DNA from: Patagioenas fasciata
Lineage: Eukaryota > Chordata > Aves > Columbiformes > Columbidae
NCBI RefSeq assembly: GCF_037038585.1
Contig: NC_092526.1
Location: 41,365,501-41,429,500, forward strand
Direction of reading: 5' to 3'
Length of the DNA: 64,000 bases
This document shows, piece after piece, positions 50,001-60,200 of the stretch. The first letter of the stretch is position 1; the number at the start of each line of letters is the position of its first letter. The notes under the pieces are model-generated. The model did not search any database. It was not told the origin of the DNA and saw only the letters and a list, made by a program, of their open reading frames with translations. The position numbers were made by a program, and so were the translations under genes.

Positions 50001-52973
50001 CCCTAGGGCCACTCGTGACTCCCTCTGGAATTCTACGGTCCCTGGGGGCACTCCTGGTGCCTCCCGAACTCCTGGGTCCCTTGGGGCACTTCTGTGTCCC
50101 TCCGAAATTCATGATCCATCCTGAACTCCTGAGTCCCTCCTGAACTCCTGGGTCCCTCTCCGAACTCCTGGGTCCGTCCTGAACTCCTGAGTCCCTTGGG
50201 GTACTCCTAGGACCCTTCCTGAATGCTCCCTTGGAGCATTCCTGGGTCTGTCCCCAAACTCCTGGGTCCCCCATGAACTCCTGTGTCCCCTATGAACTCC
50301 TGGGTCCGTCCTGAACTCCTGGGTTCCTCCCAAACTCGTAGGTCCCTTGGGGCATTCCTGGATCCCTCACAGAGTGCTGGCCCTTTGGGGCACTCCTGGT
50401 TCTCTTCTGAACTCCTGGGTACCTGGGAACACTCTTTGTCTGTCCCGAACTCCAGGGTCCCTTGGAACACTCCTGGTTCCTCCCGAACTCCTCGATCCCT
50501 TGGGGCACTCCTAGTCCCTTGGGGCACTTCTGGGTCACTCCCAGAATCCTGGATCCCAAGGAATACTCCTGGGTCCCTCCAGAATTTGTGGTCCTTTCTG
50601 AACTCCTGGGTCCCTCTTCAACTCCTGGGTCCCTACAAAACCCTTCGATCCGTCCATAAAACCTGGGTCCCTTGGACCACTCCTGGGTCCATCCCATCTC
50701 CTAGGTCCCCCCACAACCCCCGGGGTCCCTTGGGACACTCCTGGGTCCCTCCCAGAGTCCTGGTTCCCTTGGGGTACTCCTGGATCCCTCCTGAACTCCT
50801 GGATCCCTCCTGAACTCCTCGGTACCTGGGGGCACTCCTGGGTCTGTCCCGAACTCCAGTATCCCTTAGTTCACTCCTAGGTCCCTTCCAAACTCCAGGG
50901 TCCATTGGGGCACTCCTGGGTCCCTCTCGAACTCTTGGTTCCCTACCAACGCCCTAAGTTCCTTGGGGCTTTGCTGCATCCCTCCCTAACTCTTGGGTCC
51001 CTCCCCGAATTCCTGGGTCCCTTGGGGCACTCCTGGGTCCCTCCCGAACTCCTGGGTCCCTTGGGTCACTCCTGGGTCTATCCACATCTCCTAGGTCCCC
51101 CCCCAAACTCCGGCATCCCTTGGGGCACTCTTGGGTCCCTCCAAGAGTACTGGGTACCGTGGGGCACTCCTGGGTACCTCCCAGTTTTGTGGCTCCGTCC
51201 CGAACTCGTGGGACCCTACCAGAACTCATGAGTCGTTGGGGTACTCCGGGTCTACCCCCATCTCTTCGATCACCCCACAAACTCCGGCGTCCCTTTGGGC
51301 ACTCCTGAGTGCCTCCCGAACTCCTCGGTCACTTGGGGCACTCTTGGGTCTCTCCAAGAGTACTGAGTACTGTGGGGCACTCCTGGGTCCTTTCCAATTT
51401 CATGGCTCCATCCGGAACTCCTAGGACCCTACCGGAACTCATGGGTCCTTGGACAATTCCTGGGTCCATCCCCTGAACTCCTGGGTGCCTCCCGAACTCC
51501 TGGGTCCCTTTGGGCAGTCCTGGGTCCCTCACAGAGTCATGGTCCTTTGGGGCACTCCTAGGTCCGTCCAGAACTCCTGGGTCTCTTGGGGAACTCCTGG
51601 TTCCCTCCTGAACACCTGGATCTCTTGGGGCACTCTTTGTCTGTCCCGAACTCCAGGGTCCCTTGGGGCGCTCCTGGATCCCTCCTGAACTCCTGGGTCC
51701 CTTTTAAACTCCTAGGTCCCTCCAAAACACCTGGGTCCATCTCTAAATCCTGGGTCCCTTGGGGCACTCTGGGGACTCGAACTACTGGGTCCCTGCCAAG
51801 GCCCTAGGTTCCTTGGGGAGCTCCTGGGTCCCTCCCAAACACCTGGGTTCCTTGGGGGACTCCTGGGTCTATCCCCATATCCTCGGTCCCCCCCCAAACT
51901 CCTGGGTCCCTTGGGGCACTTCTGTGTCACTCCCAGAGTAGTGGGTCCCCTGGGGCACTCCTGGGTTTCTCCAAAATTCGTGGTCTGTCCTGAACTCCTG
52001 GGTCCCTTCTGGGCTCCTAGCTCCCTCCTGAACTCCTGGTTCTCTCCAAAAGCCCTGGATCCGTCTATAAATCCTGGGTCCCTTGGGGCACTCCTGAGTC
52101 CCTCCCAGAGTACTCGGTCCCTTGGGCACCTCTGGGTCTCTCAGGAACTCCTGGGTCCCTTGGGGCACTCCTGGGTCCCTCCTGAACTCTTGGATCCCTC
52201 CTGAACTCCTCGGTACCTGAGGACACTCCTGAGTCTGTACCGAACTCCAGAGTCCCTTAGGGCACTTCTGGGTCCTTCCCAAACTCCAGGGTCCCTTGGG
52301 CCATTCCTGCATCCCTCTGAAACTCCTGGGTCCTTCCCCGAACTCCTGAGTCCCTTGGGGCACTCCTGGGTCCCTCCCTAACTCCTGGGTCCCTCACGAA
52401 CTCCTGGGTCCCTTGGGGCACTCCTGGGTCTATCCCCATCCCCTAGATCCCTTGGGGCACTCCTGGGTCCCTCCCAAACCCCTGGGTTCCTTGAGGGCAC
52501 TCCTGGGTCCCTCACAAACTCCTGGGTCCGTTGGGGCACTCCTGGGTCCCTCCAAGAGTACTGGGTACCGTGGGGCACTCCTGGGTCCCTCCCAATTTCA
52601 TGGCTCCATCCCGAACTCCTGGGACCCTACCAGAACTCATGGGTACTTGGGGCACTCCTGGGTCTTTCCTGGACTCCTGAGTCCCTTGGGGCCTTTCTGG
52701 GTGTCTCACGAACTCCTGAGTCCTTTGTGGCACTCCTGGGTCCCTCCCAGAGTCCTGGTTCCCTTAAGGCACTCCTGGATCCCTTCTGAACTCCTGCATA
52801 CCTGGGCGCACTTCTGGGTCCAACCTGAACTCCAGGGTCTCGTTAGGGCACTCCTGGTGCCTCCTGAACTCCTGGGTCCCTTGAGAACTTCTTGGTCCCT
52901 CTCAGAGTACTGGGTCCCCGACCACTTCTGGGTCTCTCCTAAATTCCTGGGTCCCTTGGGGCACTCCTGGATT

Positions 52974-52979
52974 CCTCCC
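52974..52979 (+). repeat. Target site duplication, left copy
   Basis: CCTCCC directly before the left LTR. The right copy at 57,235-57,240 is TCTCCC (one mismatch). Together they restore the satellite phrase TTCCTCCCAGAGTACT found elsewhere (for example near 60,853). Confidence 0.7.
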
Positions 52980-53307
52980 TGTTGCTTTATCCATGCGAGC
53001 CACGGAACCTGACACACCAATATGATGTTCACAGAGTTCGCTTTATTGTCGGACCGGGCTAGCTTTATAGCAAAGCTGCCCTGTCCACACACCTTACAAC
53101 AATGTGATTGGTTGTAACTCGTGTCATACAATAACATGGTAGGCTGCATGTACTGTCCAGGCGCTCTGCACACATGTGTCCGGCGATTGCTCACTCATTA
53201 TTACCTTCTAATGGTGCTCCTTTAGTTTCTTTTCTCTCTGGCTTCACCTCTCAGCCAGGCTGGCGACAACCCCATCCCTCTGGGGCGGGGGGGGCTCTGC
53301 CACTACA
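52980..53307 (-). repeat. 3' LTR of the provirus
   Basis: On the minus strand: CCAAT (plus 53,107-53,111), TATAAA (plus 53,064-53,069) and AATAAA (plus 53,042-53,047), in the right order for U3-R. The polyadenylation signal is intact here, whereas the 5' LTR has AACAAA at the same place. Confidence 0.92.
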
Positions 53308-53323
53308 TCTCCCCCTCTTTTAT
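53308..53323 (-). promoter_or_regulatory. Polypurine tract of the provirus
   Basis: On the minus strand AATAAAAGAGGGGGAGA ends directly at the LTR start TGTAGTGG, the usual place for plus-strand DNA priming. Confidence 0.8.
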
Positions 53324-53664
53324 TTAATATTAACAATACGCCGTATCATGCTTTAAATACAGTGTGAAATACAGGGTAAGAACATAAAGGCTAATACAAT
53401 TACAATTAACAAGAACAAACCTGTTTTCAATATTCCTTTTAACCAAACAAGGCATTCACCCCAAAAAACCCAGTATCTTCTGTTATTTTCTTGTTCTGCA
53501 AATCTTCTGTCTTTTTATCTTTTAAGTTCAAACAACACATACAATCAAAGTCTTCATAACTGTGAACATGTCCAATAACAAAAAATTAATTGCTGCTCTG
53601 TTTAACAAAGTGGTATTCTCAACATTGGCTACATTCGTTGCTTAAAGCGATAACATGTCTGAGG
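53324..53664. other. Provirus 3' untranslated segment, no env
   Basis: About 340 bp between the integrase stop and the polypurine tract. It is AT-rich, with no open frame and no envelope signature. The env gene has been lost or was never present in this lineage. Confidence 0.6.
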
Positions 53665-54784
53665 TTAAGGGTTGTCATCACTGTAATCGGTTTCTTCTCT
53701 GTTAGCTAGGCAAGGTCTCACCCACTTTGCTGGGATCCATGAATTTTGGTGGTTACCTGTAGAAACACAAGCATATCCCCTTCCCCAGGTTATTAGTGAC
53801 ATAGGACCTTCCCATTGTTGTGTTGTTGGATTAAACACACTAACCTTAGGCACATTTTCGGAAAAATCTTTGACATTTTTGATATGGTGCATAACAACCG
53901 GTTCCATTTCAGTTTCACTTTTAGGATTAAGCCAGTTCAGCACATACAATGCCTTCATCAGTACCTCTTCTGGGCTCACACCAATTCCCCCTTGTTTTTT
54001 CAAAACAGACAAAAGATTTTTTAATGTACGGTGTGCACGCTCAATAATTGCTTGGCCAGTAGAATTATAAGGGATTCCAAACAGGTGTTGTACCTTCCAC
54101 TGGGTGAGGAAGGCTGCAAGTCTGTCAGAGTGGTATGCAGGACCATTATCTGTTTTGATTTGGGTAGGGACACCCATGACAGCAAAAGCTTGTAGTAAAT
54201 GACGTTTTACTGCCTTTGCATTTGCTGAGGTCAAGGCTGTAGCCCACAGCAGTCCTGAACAGGTATCTATGGACACATGAATGTACTTTTGTCGGCCAAA
54301 TGGTGCAAATTCAGTAATATCAGTTTGCCATAACTGACCTGGCTGCAAGCCCCGAGGATTTACTCCTTTTTGTTGGAGAGGTACTATGTGGGCACAATCA
54401 GGACAAGCTGCAATAATGGCTCGAGCTTGTTCCTTTGTAATTGTAAACTGCTTTCGGAGCGCTGCTGAGGATTGATGAAAGAATTCGTGAGCTTGTCTGG
54501 CTTGTTCAAAAGGGGATATATCTGCTGCTGCCACAAGTTTGTCTATAATGCTGTTTCCTTCTACTAAACCACCTGGTATGTTAGTATGGCTTTTTATATG
54601 CATGATAAATACTGGTGCTGTCCTATAATCTAATACGTTCCACAAATCTAACAATGCTTCAAACAACAAGGAATTGGAAACTCACTGCAAAAGTGCTCTA
54701 TGTATTCTTTGTACAATTCCCACAACATAAAGAGAATCTGTTACCAGATTAACTGGAGAGTTATGCCATTTTTGCAATGCTGCT
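53665..54784 (-). pseudogene. pol: Provirus pol remnant: RNase H fragment and full integrase
   Basis: The frame from about 54,784 to 53,665 begins in RNase H (NLVTDSLYVVG carries the TDS aspartate; IKSHTNIPGGLVEGN near its end) and continues as a complete integrase: HHCC zinc site (HEFFH and CPDC), catalytic Asp in WQTDITEFAPFG, Asp in KTDNGPAYHS, Glu in GQAIIERAHRTLKN. A single TGA at 54,682-54,684 interrupts the RNase H part; the 334-codon frame after it is open to the stop. Protease and RT domains are missing, joined directly to the end of gag. Integrase would need its own start or the deleted gag-pol to be made, so no product is expected. Confidence 0.85.
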
Positions 54785-56771
54785 AAGCATATTGAGGGCA
54801 GTTTCTTTTAATATGTCCTGTCTGTCCGCAAGTAAAACATGCTAGGCCACAAGAAGAAGGGCTTCGGCCTTTCATTGCAGGCTTAAGTGCTGCAGCCAAG
54901 GCCACAGCGTGGACTTGAGCATGTATTTTTGCTTTTTCTACCTCCTGTTGCATCATCGGTACCTGTGTGCAAGCTTCCACCATCTCTGCTAAAGAAGCAG
55001 TTTTTCCCAAACCGGCTAATATCTGTTGGCATTGGGTGTTTGCATTCATCATAGCCAAATCTTTCCCCACAGCAGCTTTTGCCTCTGGAGTCACATTAGG
55101 AGAGGCATCTATCACTTCTTTTAAACAATCCACAAATGTCATATATGGTTCCCCAGGATCCCACTCTATTGTAGAATAGGGTGGCACAGGGTTACCTCTA
55201 TTTGGCAATTCTTTCACTGCCGGCAAGGCAAGCCCTTGCGTTTGCTGCAAAATCCTTGGATGAAGTGCTGCCTGAGTAGCACCATCCGCATATTGCCCAC
55301 GACCCAGTAACTGGTCCATGCTAGCTAACCGCAACGGATCATCAGCTGGTAAACGAACATTTTCTAATACTGCCAATTCCACCTTCCCCTGCCACTTGTC
55401 CAAGAACAGCAAATACCCCGTTGGAGGAAGCAATGACTCCATCAATGCCCTAATATCTGTTGGAGTTAGTACTTGCCCCTTGAAAAATGAATTGATTAGC
55501 TGCATCACGTGCTTATTATCCATACCATATTGCATAACTGCACTTTGCAATTGCTTAACCGTTTTCCAATCAAAAGGTGATCACTGCCTTTGTCCTCTAT
55601 TATCTATGTGCACTGGCGTTGCTGTAATACTACCAGGTAACATGATCCCTTCAAGAGTTGCATCTCTGATTACCCCTTGCCAACGTTGCCCTGCATTGTA
55701 AGAATGATCTCGAGGAATATCTCTACCCTGATGCACAGGGGCAGCACCCAAATTATCATTATTATCACTGCTATACAATTCCCTTGTGTTTCCCTGTGGA
55801 TCAGTAAGTCGACGCATATTTGCAAACCGATCTACTAACCTAGTCTCCAGCCCTTTTCCATATCGCACTCTCAAATATTCATCTGCTTCTCTTACAGACC
55901 ACATCCCATCTTCAACACATTGTCTAGCCCATTTTTGTATTTGCTCCCTTTTGATACGGAGCTCCTCAGGAGCGAGGTCTAATTCCACCCCCTCCCTTTC
56001 CTGTTTTCCCCGTTTTTCACATTCCCTGCCAATTGCCTCCAGCCCGTCCTTAATTGCATCTGATGCCTTCTTATATGCTATTAACCGCGAAGTTTTACTG
56101 TTACCGCCATCTAGTTGTTTCATAGCTTCTAGAACTTCTTGCATCTGGCTCTCCTGCCGTCTCAGTAAGTCCTTCAGGCTCTGCACGTGGCTCTCCTCCT
56201 GGAAGTCAGGGCGATTCTGCGGGGCTCCGTCCTGGTGTTCCATCGGGTCCTCCGGCAAAGGCACGTCGGCTGGATTAACTTGTCCTGGCTTGTTGAAACT
56301 TGCCGGTTGCTGCCATTCGTCGTCGGAGCCAGGCAATGGCTCAACGGGTGCAGAGGGTATAATTTGCTCTCCGCCCCAGAACTCCAGATCTGATACGGGA
56401 CATACCAGTGGTGTTGATTCTTCGGAGTCCTCGGAGGGTGGGCAGCTCGCGGCGGGCGGCTCCGAGGGGACAGCACACAGCTCCGGCTCCTCTGAAACTT
56501 CCTGCATCAGCTGTCTCATCTCCCACCAGGGTCCGGCAAGATCGCAAGCCTCGTGGCTCCCCCGTGTAACCGCTTCCCATAGTTCGGTCCCTATGTCCTC
56601 CCATGTACCGGGAGAAAAAAATTCGTCCGTCGAACGGACACACCCCTTACTCAGGGCGAATAGGAGCAGACGCTTTAACGCGTCTTTTTCAAAATACCTT
56701 CCTGTTCGTGCAGCCAGCTGCAGAATACTTTTCACTATTATTTTTTCTTCCACGGATGCCGTGTTTCCCAT
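54783..56771 (-). pseudogene. gag: Provirus gag, one in-frame stop
   Basis: One frame, 663 codons from ATG at 56,771 to TAG at 54,783, with a TGA at 55,578-55,580. N-terminal MGNTASVEEK has Gly2 for myristoylation. A long acidic, Pro-rich middle (residues about 90-200) and a coiled coil (about 205-255) follow. The capsid after the TGA has the major homology region (DPGEPYMTFVDCL). One zinc knuckle of CX2CX4HX4C type (CFTCGQTGHIKRNC) closes the protein. Alpharetroviral gag usually has two knuckles, so the second may be lost with the deletion that follows at about 54,780. Matrix and capsid are clear; the nucleocapsid is short. Confidence 0.88.
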
Positions 56772-56885
56772 GCCACCTGCTTCCTCGTAGGCCTACTTTT
56801 CGCTATGATTGAGCGCTGGGCTGGTGTCGCCCCCAGGTGGCGTCCTCGCATCTTCACTTCCGGCAATCTTGCTTCGATACGAAGT
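56772..56885 (-). other. Provirus leader between primer site and gag
   Basis: About 114 nt of leader. A packaging element would be expected here but cannot be recognised by eye. Confidence 0.4.
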
Positions 56886-56903
56886 ATCACGTCGGGGTCA
56901 CCA
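56886..56903 (-). promoter_or_regulatory. Primer binding site, tRNA-Trp
   Basis: TGGTGACCCCGACGTGAT on the minus strand, three nt from the 5' LTR end, is the 18-nt complement of the tRNA-Trp 3' end, as used by avian leukosis-type alpharetroviruses. Confidence 0.9.
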
Positions 56904-56906
56904 AAG

Positions 56907-57234
56907 TGTTGCTTTATCCATGCGAGCCACGGAACCTGACACACCAATATGATGTTCACAGAGTTCGCTTTGTTGTCGGACCGGGCTAGCTTTATAGCAA
57001 AGCTGCCCTGTCCACGCACCTTACAACAATGTGATTGGTTGTAACTCGTGTCATACAATAACATGGTAGGCTGCATGTACTGTCCAGGCGCTCTGCACGC
57101 ATGTGTCTGGCGATTGCTCACTCATTATTACCTTCTAATGGTGCTCCTTTAGTTTCTTTTGTCTCTGGCTTCACCTCTCAGCCAGGCTGGCGACAACCCC
57201 ATCCCCCTGGGGCGGGGGGGGCTCTGCCACTACA
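56907..57234 (-). repeat. 5' LTR of the provirus
   Basis: Same length as the 3' LTR. Six single-base differences were seen: AATAAA changed to AACAAA, two A/G changes in CACA(C)/CACG(C) text, C/T in GTC(C/T)GGC, C/G in TTT(C/G)TCTC, T/C in ATCCC(T/C)CTGG. Gene conversion aside, this is about 1.8% divergence. Confidence 0.92.
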
Positions 57235-57240
57235 TCTCCC
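57235..57240 (+). repeat. Target site duplication, right copy
   Basis: TCTCCC; see the left copy CCTCCC at 52,974-52,979. One C-to-T change. Confidence 0.65.
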
Positions 57241-60200
57241 AGAGTACTGGCTGCCTTGGGGCACTCCTGGGTCCTTCCCAGAGTCCTGTTTTTTTTGGGG
57301 AACACCTGTTCCCCTCCTAAATTCCTGGGTCCCTCCTGAACTCCTGGGTACCTGGGGGCACTGCGTGGTCTGTCCCGTACTCCTGGGTCCCTCCCTGAAC
57401 TCCTGGCTCCCTCTCAAACTCATGAGGCCCTTGGGACACTCCTGGCTTCCTCCCAGAGTACTGGGTCCCTTGGGCACCTCTGGTTCTCTCACAAACTCCT
57501 GAGTCCCTTGGGGCACTCCTGGGTCCATCACATCTCCTAAATACCCCCCAAAACTCCGACCTCCTTTGGGGCACTCCTGGGTCCCTCCCAGAGTCTTGGT
57601 TCCCTTGGGGCACTCCTGGGTCCCTCCTGATCTCCTGGATCCCTCCTGAACTCCTGGGTACCTCGGGACACTCCAGGGTCCAGTCTGAACTCCTGGGTCC
57701 CTCTCGAGCTCCTGGCTCCCCCCCTGAACTCCTAGCTCCCTCTCAAACTCCTGGGGCCCTTGGGACACTCCTGGGTCCATTTCGAACTCCTGGGTCCTCC
57801 CAGAACTCCTGGGTCTGTTGCCAACTCCTGGGTCCCTTTCCTGAATGCCTGTTTTACTTGGGGCACCCCTTGGTCTCTCCCGAATTCCTGGGTCCATTGG
57901 GGCATTCCTCGGTCCCTCTCGAACTCCGGGGTCCCTTGGGTCACTCTGGGTCCCTCTCGAACTCCGGGGTCCCTTGGGTCACTCCTGGGTCTATCCTCAT
58001 CTCCTAGGTCCCTCTGGGTAGTCTTGGGTTCCTCCCAGAATACTGGGTCCCTTGAGGCACTCCTGGTCCGTCCCAAACTCCTGGGTTCTTTGGGGGACTC
58101 CTGGGTCCCCCCTAAATTCCTGGGTCCCTCCCTGAACTCCTGGCTCTCTCTCAAACTCTGGGGCCCTTTGGGTACTCCTGGGTCCTCCCAGAACTCCTGG
58201 CTCCCTTGGAACTCTCTTGTGCTATCCCCTGAACTCCTGGGTCTATCGCCAACCTATGGGTCCCTTTCCTGAACTCCTGTTTCCCTTGGGGCACCCCTGG
58301 GTCCCTCTCCAACTCCTGGATCCCTTGGAGCACTTCTGGGTCCCTCCCAAACTCCTGGGTCCCTTGAGTCATTCTGGATCCCTTCCGAACTCCTGGGTTC
58401 CTTGGGTCACTCCTGGGTCTATCCCCATCTCCTAGGTCCCTTGGGGTAGTCTTAGGTCCCTCCCCAACTACTGGGTCCCTTGGGGCACTCCTGGTTCCCT
58501 CCCAAACTCCTGGGTTCCTTGGAGGACTCCTGGGTCCCTCCAGAACACCTGGGTACCTGCGGACACTCCAGGGTCCCTCCTGAACTCCTGGGTCTCTTAG
58601 GGCACTCCTGGGTCCCTTCCGAACCCCTGGGTCCTTGGATCACTCCTGGGTCTATCCCCATCTCCTAGGTCCCCCCACAATCTCTGGGGTCCCTTGGGAC
58701 ACTCGTGGGTCCACCCAAGAGTACTGGGTACCGCAGGGCATGCCTGGGTCCCTCCCAATTTCATGGCTCCATCGCAAACTCCTGGGAGCCTACCAGAGCT
58801 CATGGATCCTTGCAGTACTCCTGGGTCCCTCCCTGAACTCCTGGGTCCCTTGGAACATTCCCAGCTCCCTCCCCGAGCTCCTGGGTTCCCCCTGAACTCC
58901 TGGGTCCCTTAAGGCACTACTGGGTTCGTCCTGAACTCCTGAGTCCCTCCCGAACTCCTGGGTCCCTTGGGGCATTCCTGAGTCCCTCGCAAAGTCGTAT
59001 GTACTTTGGGGCACTCCTGGGTCCATCCAGAACTCCTGAGTCTCTTGGGGCACTCCTGGTTCCCTCCTGAACTCCTGGCTACCTGGGGGCACTGTTTATC
59101 CGTCCCGAACTCCAGGGTCCCTTGGGGCACTCCTGAGTCCCTTCCGAACTCCAGGGTCCCTTGGGGTACTCCTGGTGCCTACTGAACTCCGGGGTCCCTT
59201 GGAGCACTCCTGGGTCCATCCCAGAGTCCTGGTTCTCTTGGGACACTCCTGGGTCTCTCCCAGAGTCCTGGTTCCCTTGTGCACTTCTGGATCTCTCACC
59301 AACTCCTGGATCCCTTGGGGCACTCCTGCGTCCATCCCAACCCCTAGGTTCCCCCCCAAAATCTGGGGTCCTTTGAGACACTCCTGGGTCATTCCCAGAG
59401 TCCTGGTTCTCTTGGGTCACTCCTGGGTTCCTCCCAGAGTACTTGCTACCTTGGGGCACTCCTGGGTTCCTCACAAATCTCGGGGTCCCTTGGGGCACTC
59501 CTGGGTCTTTCCCAGAGTCCTGGTTCCTTTGGGGAATTCCTGAGTCCCTCCTAAATTCCTGGATCCCTCCTGAACTCCTGGGTACCTGGGGGCAGTCCTG
59601 GGTCCCTCTCGATCTTCTGAGTCCCTCCCTGAACTCCTGTCTCTCTCCCAAACTCCTGGGTCCTCCCAAAACTCCTGGGTCCCGTGGAAATCTCTTGGGT
59701 TATCCCCCGAACTCCTGGGTCTGTCGCCAACTGCTGGGTCCATTTCCCAAATACCTGTTTCCCTTGGGGCACCCATGGGTCCCTCCCGAACTCCTGGGTC
59801 CCTTGGGACACTCCTGGGACTATCCCCATCTCCTAGGTCCCCCTCCAAACTCCGCGGTCCCTTGGGACACTCTTGGGTCCATCCAAGAGTACTGGGTACC
59901 GTGGGGCACTCCTGGGACCCTCCCAATTACATGGATCCATCCCAAACTCCTGGGACCCTACCAGAGCTCATGGGTTCTTTGGGTAATCCTGGGTCTGTCC
60001 TGAACTCCTGGGTCCCTTGCGGTACTCCTGGGTCCCTCCCTGAACTTCTGGGTCCCTTGGAGCCTTACTGGGTCCCTTTCCTGAACTACTGGGTCCCTTG
60101 GAGCATTCCTGGGTGCCTCACAGAGTCCTGGTCCTCTGGGGCACTCCTGGGTGGTCCCAGAACTCCTGGGTCCTTTGGAAATCTCTTGGGTTATCCCCCG

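Larger units (their letters stand above)
44636..52979. repeat. Large satellite array, left part (about 8.3 kb)
   Basis: Tandem units alternate between about 19 bp (CTCCTGGGTCCCTCCCGAA) and 20 bp (CTCCTGGGTCCCTTGGGGCA), giving a 39-bp dimer with many variants. A higher-order block recurs with the phrase CCCAATTTCATGGCTCCATC, followed by CTCCTGGGACCCTACCAGAA. Anchor positions in this part are about 44,848, 45,810 (reversed), 48,211, 49,655, 51,180, 51,393 and 52,590. Because the dimer is a multiple of three, open frames up to several hundred codons occur on both strands; I do not call them genes. Confidence 0.95.
52980..57234 (-). mobile_element. Alpharetrovirus-like provirus, minus strand, internally deleted
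   Basis: 328-bp LTRs at 52,980-53,307 (3' LTR) and 56,907-57,234 (5' LTR), both TGT...ACA, differ at six positions by eye. The internal order from right to left is primer site (tRNA-Trp), gag, RNase H fragment, integrase, polypurine tract. Protease, most of reverse transcriptase and env are absent. It lies within the satellite with a 6-bp target duplication (one mismatch). It could not replicate alone. Confidence 0.92.

Noticed and set aside
55786..56790. 334-codon plus-strand open frame opposite the provirus gag
   Set aside because: Antisense to a clear gag frame; Ser-rich text with no domain is typical of an antisense shadow.
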